A DNA stretch of 64,000 nucleotides from Nocardia bhagyanarayanae (GTDB lineage: Bacteria > Actinomycetota > Actinomycetes > Mycobacteriales > Mycobacteriaceae): the NCBI RefSeq assembly GCF_006716565.1, contig NZ_VFPG01000001.1, forward strand, positions 5,518,001 to 5,582,000, given 5' to 3'. Below the pieces are notes generated by a model that saw only the letters and a list, made by a program, of their open reading frames with translations, searched no databases and had not been told where the DNA came from. The position numbers were made by a program, and so were the translations under genes. Of this stretch, positions 24,601-31,894 are shown in pieces. Numbering within the stretch: position 1 is the first letter of the stretch; every line of letters starts with the position of its first letter.

Positions 24601-27600
24601 CGCTCCAGCGGTGTGCTGGAGGATCTCGACGACGCCAGCTTCGCCGGGCAGTACGAGTCCTACCTGGACATCACCGAGGCCTCGGCGCTGCGCGACTACA
24701 TCGGGCAGTGCCGCGCCTCGGTTCACAACGACCGGGTTCGCACCTACCTGGCCAAGCACGGCTACACCGAGGCGAAGGCCACCGTGGCGGTGCTGGTGCA
24801 GCGGATGGTCGACGCGCGGTACGCCGGTGTGGGTTTCAGCATCGACGCGCTCACCGGCATCGAGGAACACGCGGTCGTCGAATGCTGCGTGGGTCTGGGC
24901 GAACGTCTGGTCTCGGGGCAGCTGACGCCCACCCGGTACACGCTGCGGCTGTTCGACGGCACGGTGGTCGAGCGGGACGCGGGCGGTGAGGACGTCGACC
25001 TCGCGCCGACGGACACCGCGGGACTCGCCGCGCTGATGCTGGCCGTGCAGGCACACCGGCACCGCCCGCAGGACATCGAGTGGGCCATCGACGGTGCGGG
25101 CAAGCTGTGGCTGCTACAGGCACGGGCAATCACCGCGATCACCTGGCGCACCGACATCGACCAGTTCTCCGACGCGGATCTGCGCGACGGCGGCGTCTCG
25201 GCTCGTGCCTGCACGCCGATGATGTTCTCGTTGTACGACAACGCCTTTCAGCATTCCATGCAGCGGTTCTTCGAGCGGCTGAAGCTCGCCGACCCGGGCG
25301 TGGAACCGGACTGGATGGCCATGTACTACGGCCGCGCCTACTGGAATGTCAGCGCGGTGAAGAACTGCTTCTTCAAGATTCCGGGCTTCGACGAGCAGCA
25401 CTTCGACGACGACCTCGGCGTGCTCAACGAATACGGGCCCGAGGGTCCGCACCGCACCCCGACCAACGCCAAGACCATCGCCAAGGCGCTGCCCGCGGCG
25501 CTGGCCGTCCAGCAGAGTTATCGGGACCAGCTGGCCGCGGTGGACGCCTTCGCGGCGGAATGGCCCGCGAAACACGCCCTCTGGCGGCAGCGGGTCGCCG
25601 AACTGTCGCAGACCGACGAGGCCACCTTCGCCGCCGACCTGACCGACTGCCTGCTGACCTTCCACGCCGCCACCGAACGCACCTACTTCACCACCATCTA
25701 CAACAACTCGAGCGTGCAGACCGACTTCAAGCAGCTGCTCGACAAGGTCGACGCCGCCACGGAGGGCTCGACCTCGGCCATCGACCTGATGGGCGGTCTC
25801 GCCGAGATCAGCCACATGCATCTGCAGCGCGGCATCGTCGAATTGCACCGCGTGGCAACGGAACACGGGCTGGACAGCGCCGCGTGGGACGCGGCGCTCG
25901 CCGAATTCGTCGCCGAGCAGGGCTTCCACGCCGACGCCGAACTGGATCTGACCTGCCCGCGCTGGTCCGAGGCGCCCGACCGGGTGCGCTCGATGATCGC
26001 GGTCATGCTGCAACACGGCACCGCGCCCGCGGATCCCGATGTGACGCAGGTGGAGCAGCGCAGGCGCTACGAGGCCGAGCTCGCCGCACTGCGGGCAAGG
26101 GTCCGGGCCAAGCCGCTGACCCGGGTGAAGTACGCCAAGGCGATAGACAAGCACGTCGACCGGATCCGCCGCTACCTCGTCGCGCGCGAACGGATGCGGG
26201 AGTTCTCCTCGCAGTGCTACGCGATCGTGCGGGCCTACGTGGTGGAAGCGGGCGTCCGGCTGGCCGCGGCGGGCACGCTCGAACATGCCGACGACGCGTT
26301 CCAGCTCAGCATCCACGAGTTGAGCGATCTGGTCGCGGGTCGCGTCGAGATCGCCGAGCTCGCGCCCCGAATCGCTTACCGCCGTGCGATGTACGCGGGA
26401 TACCGGGATCTGACGCCGCCGCACGAACTCGGCGGCGGGGTCACGGTCGGCGCGGTCCGCGAGATCGGCGACGGCGACCTGACCGGGCTCGGTTGCAGCC
26501 CGGGCATCGCCGAGGGCACCGCCAGGGTGATCACCTCGCTCGCCGACATCGACCAGCTGCGCGAGGGCGACATTCTGGTCACCCGGTTCACCGATCCGGG
26601 CTGGACCCCGGCGCTCGGCCTGGTGGCGGCGGTCGTCACCGAGGTGGGCGGCATGCTCTCGCACGCCGCCGTCATCGGGCGCGAATACGGGATTCCGGCG
26701 GTGCTGAACGTCGCGGGCGCGACTAGCGCGGTGCGGTCGGGACAGCGCATCCGGGTCGACGGCAGCGCCGGGGTCATCAGCGTGCTGGACGTGGGTCCAG
26801 ACGACGGTGCGACATCTACCGCGGTGCCGAAATCCGCGCCCGTTGCGGCTGGAATCACGCCGCCCACAGTCGACACGGCACTCGCGACGGTCGGCTCTCC
26901 ACGCCCGACGGCCGATTCCGCACCGGCGGCGACCGACTCGGCGCCCACGGCCACCGAAACGTCGGCCACCCCCTCCGAAGAACCACTCCGCCCGGCGCCC
27001 TCGCGTCCGGCGCCTAGAAGGGATGAACAACTGACCGCACGCAAACGCCTGATCTGCATCGCGGGGGGCGACGGGTCGGGCAAGACCACGCAGGTGGCGC
27101 GGATCGCCGCCGAGTTCGAGGCCCAGGGACAGAGCGTCGCCGCGGTCACGATCTGGGACGCCTTCCTGGATCCGAAGATCTCCTCGAAGCTGCCGTGGCA
27201 GAGCCCTTCCGAGATCTACGGGTACCTGAAGCTGCTCACGCCGTTGAGCCGCGCTCACTTCCTGTTCCACGCCATGCAGCTGTCGTTCGACCTGGCCGCC
27301 GCGCGCGGCGTGGACATCGTGCTGGCGAACGCCTACTGGTACAAGTACTACGCCACCGAGGTAGCGCACGGCGGTGATCCCGCGGTGTTGCGTCAGCTCA
27401 CGGCGGGGTTCCCGGAGCCGGACCGCACCTTCTATCTGACCGTCAGCCCGCAGGACGCGTTGGGGCGCAAGCAATTGCGCAGCGACTACGAGAGCGGCTA
27501 CGGGGACGAGAAGGCGTTCTTGGACTTCCAGCAGCGCAGCCACGACGCGCTGGAGTCGCTGTCGGAGGAGCTGGGCTGGGTGCGCCTGGACGGCACCGCC

Positions 27601-27657
27601 GCGCCCGCCGAGATCACCAAGGCCGTGCTGGCCCAGCTGCGGGAGGACGACCGATGA
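21652..27657 (+). CDS. Four-domain megaenzyme: class-III aminotransferase / AAR-type acyl-ACP reductase / PEP-synthase-like phosphotransferase / P-loop kinase
   Basis: 2001 aa counted from the GTG at 21652 (ATG 21664 is an alternative). Residues ~20-540: PLP class-III aminotransferase, with FDEIQSGMGRTG and PLP Lys362 in LLSKSLGGG. ~545-905: a domain like cyanobacterial acyl-ACP reductase, with GLGGYTSIV, SGNSLTAASAYEV, Rossmann VGILGALGNIG and catalytic-type Cys861 in YACMAETVLLGFE. ~912-1712: an ATP-grasp PEP-synthase/PigC-like unit with phospho-His1671 in GGMLSHAAVIGREYG. ~1713-1793: Pro/Ala/Thr linker. ~1794-2001: thymidylate-kinase-like fold, GGDGSGKTT. Suggested chemistry: acyl-ACP to aldehyde to amine, then ATP-driven condensation or phosphorylation. 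Its stop overlaps the next kinase (ATGA). SD-like sequences before residues 911 and 1794 hint at gene fusion. Confidence 0.88.
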   Translation: MRNGMAPRAQDHDAAAIGSDAAAPPLFDDFARHNRPGLARLLRACHLDVVYVGAEGDHLIRADGSRVLDLVGGFGAALFGHNHPALVRVATARLNQQTPFVSQGSVRPGAARLAHRLSDLVGSSTGGEYVVTFGSTGADAVEAAVRHAAVAHNRRLAELRTELRRTLRRLRRDGLHTVRPVQGRTSEPSRTETRSAAEVLEDSLRVVEDVARRGPVYVSLANAFHGKTAGAFALTEQADTPADLVVPGPERRKLDTWAPDEIAAAFADELRPIDRISVDAAGRPVLARTSLSPIAAVFAEPIQGEGGVREVPVATLRALRELADRHTAALVFDEIQSGMGRTGTFLASAPSGVAADYYLLSKSLGGGLVKISALLVERGGSVSDFGRYHTSTFADDDLSCAVAEAALDLLRDNQIRISDTGARLRARLDAVARRWPRVLAGVRGRGLLQGIELVPPATESALLREICDPDMFGYVVAGYLLHAHRIRMLPTLSAPTTLRIQPSAFLTEADLVRLESALDELAAVLHRGDLATLLAHLAAPVTTNWQVPEAKPLADRHAAVVARDFGAPNRVAFLANLPEAADLRRFAPELGEWSDAQFAALFERLRGVAEPFELTRQLVTSPTGATVEVCLIAVPISAEQIIECQRAGHRAWLRDLVLDAVEQAIALGAAVIGLGGYTSIVTNASRDVVEDSVTVTSGNSLTAASAYEVVRGELARLGPGRRRVGILGALGNIGAVMAELLAPHADSITLVGRPGSASRLRRVADQLGSRAVEVSEDLAALRDCDVVLTATNAAAPLVTADLLAVDHPVLVCDLAVPGDVDPAVAERPNITLVSGGRMALPLGQTPPFPETGLPPGIVYACMAETVLLGFEPDTASPSYGGLTAAGVHAARELAARHEVRPVLLPTGASTVSDNPIPAPMFLGAADFVPERAGGKAATLHELIVAGFDVPPGFVVPAELDLDAIGDDDLTRWVQALGGFPVAARSSGVLEDLDDASFAGQYESYLDITEASALRDYIGQCRASVHNDRVRTYLAKHGYTEAKATVAVLVQRMVDARYAGVGFSIDALTGIEEHAVVECCVGLGERLVSGQLTPTRYTLRLFDGTVVERDAGGEDVDLAPTDTAGLAALMLAVQAHRHRPQDIEWAIDGAGKLWLLQARAITAITWRTDIDQFSDADLRDGGVSARACTPMMFSLYDNAFQHSMQRFFERLKLADPGVEPDWMAMYYGRAYWNVSAVKNCFFKIPGFDEQHFDDDLGVLNEYGPEGPHRTPTNAKTIAKALPAALAVQQSYRDQLAAVDAFAAEWPAKHALWRQRVAELSQTDEATFAADLTDCLLTFHAATERTYFTTIYNNSSVQTDFKQLLDKVDAATEGSTSAIDLMGGLAEISHMHLQRGIVELHRVATEHGLDSAAWDAALAEFVAEQGFHADAELDLTCPRWSEAPDRVRSMIAVMLQHGTAPADPDVTQVEQRRRYEAELAALRARVRAKPLTRVKYAKAIDKHVDRIRRYLVARERMREFSSQCYAIVRAYVVEAGVRLAAAGTLEHADDAFQLSIHELSDLVAGRVEIAELAPRIAYRRAMYAGYRDLTPPHELGGGVTVGAVREIGDGDLTGLGCSPGIAEGTARVITSLADIDQLREGDILVTRFTDPGWTPALGLVAAVVTEVGGMLSHAAVIGREYGIPAVLNVAGATSAVRSGQRIRVDGSAGVISVLDVGPDDGATSTAVPKSAPVAAGITPPTVDTALATVGSPRPTADSAPAATDSAPTATETSATPSEEPLRPAPSRPAPRRDEQLTARKRLICIAGGDGSGKTTQVARIAAEFEAQGQSVAAVTIWDAFLDPKISSKLPWQSPSEIYGYLKLLTPLSRAHFLFHAMQLSFDLAAARGVDIVLANAYWYKYYATEVAHGGDPAVLRQLTAGFPEPDRTFYLTVSPQDALGRKQLRSDYESGYGDEKAFLDFQQRSHDALESLSEELGWVRLDGTAAPAEITKAVLAQLREDDR
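24371..24384 (+). promoter_or_regulatory. Internal Shine-Dalgarno plus GTG at the reductase/phosphotransferase junction
   Basis: AGGAG (24369-24373) lies 8 bases before an in-frame GTG (24382-24384) exactly at the boundary between the acyl-ACP-reductase and PEP-synthase-like domains. No stop separates them. It may permit internal initiation of a separate ~1090-aa protein, or be a relic of the ancestral gene start. Confidence 0.45.
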
Positions 27658-28499
27658 CCCGCCGCGTCGCCATCGTGGGCATCGACGGCGCGGGCAAGTC
27701 CTCGGTCATGGCGCGGCTGCGCGAGCTGGCCCCGAGCGGGGATCACGTCTCGTTCGCCTCGATGACCTGCCCGGACTTCCACAACACCCGCGACGTTCCG
27801 CTCACGGATCTGTCCAAGCAGCTCAGGGCGTTCAGCGTCGGCTGTGACGAGATCTCCAGCCTGGAGATGAAAGCCACCGCCATGTACCTGCAGATGACGC
27901 TGTTCGGTCCGGTGGAGCGGCACTTCCTGGACACCTGGGCGCCGGATGTCCTTGTCTTCGAACGGCATCCGCTGATCGAGCTGCTGGTCTACGGTCCGCT
28001 CTACGTGGCGCTCGCCCGCCCCGAGTGGAACGGCCACGATCGCGAGGCCGAGATCGCCGAGGTGCTCGAACGGCACCGGCCCGGCACCTTCGACGACATT
28101 CTGGCTTGGCAGCGCTCCGAGTCCGCCCGGCTCGGCAGCGCACCCGACATCTGGCAGCTGCTCTCCGAGATCGCGGACCTGGTCGGCCGCGACATCACGA
28201 GCTCGGTCGCGGGTTTCGCCGCCCGCTTCCGCACCACGCTGCCCGACGCCGTGCTGTGGCTCGACGTCCCGCCCGAGCAGGCGGCCGCCCGCTGCGCGGA
28301 ACGGTCCGGCGACGGCCCGACGGAGGCGCACGAGACCGCGGAGCGCCTCGCCGCCCTGCGCGACGGCTACCTGCGGGTGCGCGACACCTTGGCCGCCGCC
28401 TACCCGGAGGTCGGCTTCCATCGCATCGACACCGCCGACGGCGTCGACCTGGACGAGTCCGTCCGCGCCTGCGTCACGGAAGGAAAACTCTTCGGATGA
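27654..28499 (+). CDS. P-loop kinase, thymidylate-kinase-like
   Basis: 281 aa. Walker A is VGIDGAGKSS; VLVFERHPLIELLVYG is the DR/ER-like second motif of nucleoside/thymidylate kinases, and VLWLDVPPEQAAARCAER is the lid-proximal strand. It resembles the kinase domain ending the preceding protein (GGDGSGKTT), so the two may be a duplicated, diverged pair. True Tmk is a housekeeping protein; here in a biosynthetic operon it probably phosphorylates a pathway alcohol or phosphate. Overlaps both neighbours by 4 bases. Confidence 0.8.
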   Translation: MTRRVAIVGIDGAGKSSVMARLRELAPSGDHVSFASMTCPDFHNTRDVPLTDLSKQLRAFSVGCDEISSLEMKATAMYLQMTLFGPVERHFLDTWAPDVLVFERHPLIELLVYGPLYVALARPEWNGHDREAEIAEVLERHRPGTFDDILAWQRSESARLGSAPDIWQLLSEIADLVGRDITSSVAGFAARFRTTLPDAVLWLDVPPEQAAARCAERSGDGPTEAHETAERLAALRDGYLRVRDTLAAAYPEVGFHRIDTADGVDLDESVRACVTEGKLFG

Positions 28500-28747
28500 G
28501 TGCACAAACCCGTTCCACCGCCGAGATCGAGGAGCGCGTCCGCGTCATCGTCGGTGAGGTGTTGTGGGTCGCGGCCGACGACATCGAGCCGGGCACGCAG
28601 CTGATCGACTACGGACTGGACTCGCCGACCGCCATCGAGCTGACCATTCAGCTGGAACAGGCCTTCGCCATCGAGATCCCCGAAGACGTTGCGGCTCAGT
28701 TGAACACGGTCGCCGAGATCGTCGAGTACGTGCGGGGCGAGTCGTGA
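28496..28747 (+). CDS. Acyl carrier protein 2
   Basis: 83 aa. DYGLDSPTAIELTIQLEQAF holds the phosphopantetheine Ser43. It is similar in plan to ACP 1 but with different charge. It lies directly before the fatty acyl-AMP ligase with a 4-base overlap, so it is probably the protein loaded by that ligase. Confidence 0.92.
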   Translation: MSAQTRSTAEIEERVRVIVGEVLWVAADDIEPGTQLIDYGLDSPTAIELTIQLEQAFAIEIPEDVAAQLNTVAEIVEYVRGES

Positions 28748-30465
28748 CCGAGCGGCTGTCACCGCGGTATTCGAGCATCGTGCACGCGCTGCTCGCGAAC
28801 GCCGAACGCGGAACAGATGGCGCGTCGACCATTTTCGTACCGGAACGCGGCACCGACGGTGAATTCTCCTGGCGGCACGACGATCTCGCGCTAGCTGCCG
28901 GACGCGCCGCGGCCGCGCTGGCCGATGCCGGGGTGCGCCCTGGCGATCGCGTGGTGCTTTCGCTGCCCACCTCCCCCGAGTTCGTCACCGCGTTCTTCGG
29001 CGCGCTGCTGCTCGGAGCCGTCCCCACGGCGGTGGCGACACCCGGCGGATTCGGTTCGGCGGAGCTGTTCTACGAGAAGTTCCACCGGCTGATCGGCTAC
29101 CTCGAACCGAAGGCGGTCGTCGCCACCGCGACCGTGCTCGCGGCGGCGGAACTACCGTCGGGGCTGACCGGTCTCGACGGCGCGGCGCTGCACCGGCTCG
29201 CGGGCGATCCGAACGCGCCCGCGTTGCCGCCGCGGCTGCCGGAACCCGGCGACCTGGCGTTCATCCAGGCCACCTCGGGCTCCACCGGGACGCCGAAGGG
29301 CGTGCAGATCACCCACGCCAATCTGGCCGCGAACTGCGAGCAGATCGCACTGGCCGCGTCGATGGGACCGGGCGACACCTGGGTCGGCTGGCTGCCGTTG
29401 CACCACGACATGGGACTGATCGGCGGCTTCCTGACCCCCCTGTTCCGCGGCATCGACGCGGTACTGATGCCGCCGAGCCGATTCCTGCGCAGCCCGGGCG
29501 ACTGGCTGCGCGCGGTGAGCAAGTACCGCGGAACCTTCACCGCCGCACCGAACTTCGCCTACGGCTACGCGGCCGCGCGGGTCACCGACGCCGAACTGGC
29601 CGGGGTCGACCTGTCGAGCTGGCGGTTCCTGTTCTGCGGCGCGGAGCCGATCCACCCGCCCACCGTGCAGCGCTTCGTGGATCGTTTCGGCGCGTGGGGA
29701 CTGCCGCCGGACGCGCTGGTGCCCTGCTACGGCATGGCGGAAGCCTCGCTGGCCGTGACCGTCGCGCGCCCGAACGCACCGGTCGCCTACGACTCGGTCT
29801 CGCGGCGCGCGCTGACCGGAGACGACGTGGCGCTGAATGTTTCGGCAGGCGACCCCGACGAGATGCAGATCGTGGACTGCGGTGCGCCGGTGCTCGGCAC
29901 CGAGGTCCGGATCGTCGACGGCGACGGCGCGCCCGTCGGGGAGGATACGGTCGGGCGCATCCAGTTCCGCGGTCCGTCGACGACCGCCGGCTACTTCCGG
30001 CTCCCCGAGGCGACGGCCTCGGCGCTGTCCGACGGCTGGTGGGACACCGGCGACATCGGCTATCTGCGGGCGGGCAGATTGCGCATCACGGGCAGGCAGA
30101 AGGATCTGATCATCATCCGCGGCGCGAACTACCTGCCCACCGATTTCGAGATCGCCGCCGAACAGGTGGACGGCGTGCGGCTCGGCGGGGTCGCCGCGGT
30201 CGGCCACGCGGATGCCGCGGGCCTGTCGGAGGAACTGCACCTAGTGGTCGAAACCGCGCTCGCCCCAGGCGATCACGAGGCGCTGCGGCGCGCGGTGCGG
30301 GTCGCGGTGAGCAAACGCACCGGCGTGCTGCCCGCCGATGTCCATGTCGTGCCGCCGCGCAGCATCCCCAAGACCACCAGCGGCAAGGTGCAGCGCGCCG
30401 AAGTACGCCGTCTGTTCGTCGAGCGGCCCGCACCGGAACTCGTCGACGCGGGAGGCGCGCTATGA
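28744..30465 (+). CDS. Fatty acyl-AMP ligase (FAAL, FadD32-like)
   Basis: 573 aa from a GTG overlapping the ACP stop. P-loop-like motif TSGSTGTPKGV, then WLPLHHDMGLIGG and MPPSRFLRSPGDWLRAVSKY, which are hallmarks of the FAAL branch (as in FadD28/FadD32/OlyA-like enzymes), and YGMAEASLAV and GRQKDLIIIRGANYLP at the hinge and C-terminus. FAALs adenylate a fatty acid and pass it to a carrier protein rather than to CoA. The neighbouring ACP 2 is the likely acceptor, which makes this the probable entry point of the pathway. Confidence 0.92.
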   Translation: MTERLSPRYSSIVHALLANAERGTDGASTIFVPERGTDGEFSWRHDDLALAAGRAAAALADAGVRPGDRVVLSLPTSPEFVTAFFGALLLGAVPTAVATPGGFGSAELFYEKFHRLIGYLEPKAVVATATVLAAAELPSGLTGLDGAALHRLAGDPNAPALPPRLPEPGDLAFIQATSGSTGTPKGVQITHANLAANCEQIALAASMGPGDTWVGWLPLHHDMGLIGGFLTPLFRGIDAVLMPPSRFLRSPGDWLRAVSKYRGTFTAAPNFAYGYAAARVTDAELAGVDLSSWRFLFCGAEPIHPPTVQRFVDRFGAWGLPPDALVPCYGMAEASLAVTVARPNAPVAYDSVSRRALTGDDVALNVSAGDPDEMQIVDCGAPVLGTEVRIVDGDGAPVGEDTVGRIQFRGPSTTAGYFRLPEATASALSDGWWDTGDIGYLRAGRLRITGRQKDLIIIRGANYLPTDFEIAAEQVDGVRLGGVAAVGHADAAGLSEELHLVVETALAPGDHEALRRAVRVAVSKRTGVLPADVHVVPPRSIPKTTSGKVQRAEVRRLFVERPAPELVDAGGAL

Positions 30466-31847
30466 CGACCCGCGCGCTCGCCGGTCCGGCGCTGCGGCAT
30501 CCGCTCGGCGCCTACCTCGACTACCGCGCCGACCCGCTCACGCTGTTCTACGAGCAGGCCGTCGCGCACGGCGGCAGCGTCCGGCTACGGCTGGTACATC
30601 AGCAACTGCACCTGCTGGTGAATCCCGACCACATCAACCAGGTGCTGGTGACCAACGCGGCCAAGTACGCCAAGGGCATCAGCTACCAGAGCCTGAACTA
30701 TCTGCTCGGCCCCGGCCTGCTGACCAGCGGTGGCGAACTCTGGAAGCGCCAGCGCGCGTTGATCAAACCGGCGTTCGCGCGCAGGCACGTCGACACCGAG
30801 ATTCCGCTGATGATCGCGTGCGGGCAGCGGATGCTGGACCGGCTGGACAAGCGCGCCGCCGACGGCGCGGCGTTCGATCTGGTGCCCGAGGTGATGGGTT
30901 TCGCGGCGGATGTGGTGTGCCGCGCGGTCATGGGCGCGGACATCGACGGTGTGCTGCCGCAGATCGAGGACGACGTGCGCGAGGGCGTCTCCTGGGTGAT
31001 GCGGCACATGTCCGCGCCGATCCAGATCCCGCCGACCGTGCCGACTCCGGCCAATCGGCGCTTCCGTGGCGTGCTCGACCGCTTGCACCGGGTCGTCGAC
31101 GACGTCATCCAGGGACACCGCGCCGCCGCGGCGGGCCCCGCCGATTCGCTGCTCAGCCGCCTGCTCGCCGCGCGCGACGACGCGGGTCACGCGATGGACG
31201 ACGAACAGCTGCGGCACGAGGTGCTCACCTTCCTGCTGGCCGGGCACGAGACCACCGGCGGCGCGCTGGCCTGGACCGTCTACGAGCTGTGCCGCAATCC
31301 CGCGGTGCTGCAACGGGTTCGGGCCGAGATCGACGCCGCGCTCGGCGCCGGCGACGTGGCGGGCGCGTTGCCCGCGCTGGAGCTGACCGGCCGGGCCATC
31401 GACGAGTCGATGCGGCTACACCCACCGGCGTGGGCGTTCAGCCGCACGGCGCTCGAGGCCGACAGTTTCGACGGCTTCGATCTGGAACCGGGCGCGATCG
31501 TGGTGATCAGCCCGTTCGTCAACCACCGCTTCCCGGACTTCTGGGACTCTCCCCTGACCTTCGACCCGGACCGGTTCACCAAGGAGCGCAACCGGGCTCG
31601 TCCGCCGTTCCGCTACTTCCCGTTCGGGTGGGGCGCGCACCTCTGCGTCGGCCAGCACATGGCGCTGACCGAACTGCGCGTCGGTCTGGCGATGCTGCTC
31701 GCGCGGTACGACATCGAACTGGTGAACGGACTGCGGGTGCGGGAGAACCCCGAGATCTCCAACACCCCCGACCCGGTGCTGGTGCGGCTGACGCGGCGCG
31801 AACCGGCGATCGCCGCCACCGACAGCCTGGCGGAGTCGGCCCGATGA
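30462..31847 (+). CDS. Cytochrome P450 monooxygenase
   Basis: 461 aa. I-helix LLAGHETTGGAL (oxygen activation), K-helix ESMR (ExxR) and heme loop FPFGWGAHLCVG with Cys395 as the heme thiolate. The sequence resembles bacterial P450s of the CYP102/CYP4-like group that hydroxylate fatty chains (LGPGLLTSGGELWKRQRALI). No fused reductase, so it needs ferredoxin partners from elsewhere. It probably hydroxylates the acyl chain or the product. Overlaps the FAAL stop by 4 bases. Confidence 0.93.
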   Translation: MTTRALAGPALRHPLGAYLDYRADPLTLFYEQAVAHGGSVRLRLVHQQLHLLVNPDHINQVLVTNAAKYAKGISYQSLNYLLGPGLLTSGGELWKRQRALIKPAFARRHVDTEIPLMIACGQRMLDRLDKRAADGAAFDLVPEVMGFAADVVCRAVMGADIDGVLPQIEDDVREGVSWVMRHMSAPIQIPPTVPTPANRRFRGVLDRLHRVVDDVIQGHRAAAAGPADSLLSRLLAARDDAGHAMDDEQLRHEVLTFLLAGHETTGGALAWTVYELCRNPAVLQRVRAEIDAALGAGDVAGALPALELTGRAIDESMRLHPPAWAFSRTALEADSFDGFDLEPGAIVVISPFVNHRFPDFWDSPLTFDPDRFTKERNRARPPFRYFPFGWGAHLCVGQHMALTELRVGLAMLLARYDIELVNGLRVRENPEISNTPDPVLVRLTRREPAIAATDSLAESAR

Positions 31848-31894
31848 ACGCACTCCCCCTTGCCCTTTCGATACACAGAGGCACATATCTATGA
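31844..31894 (+). CDS. 16-codon bridging ORF coupling the P450 and phosphotransferase genes
   Basis: ATG overlaps the P450 stop (ATGA at 31844) and its own TGA overlaps the next gene's ATG (ATGA at 31891). The peptide would be MNALPLALSIHRGTYL. It fills the only real gap in this part of the operon, so ribosomes could pass by re-initiation. It is probably a coupling device rather than a functional peptide, but a bioactive role is not excluded. Confidence 0.4.
   Translation: MNALPLALSIHRGTYL

Noticed and set aside
22738..27543. Long minus-strand frames of about 770-810 codons opposite the fusion gene
   Set aside because: Low-complexity Arg/Gly/Val-rich antisense shadows of a strongly coding plus strand.
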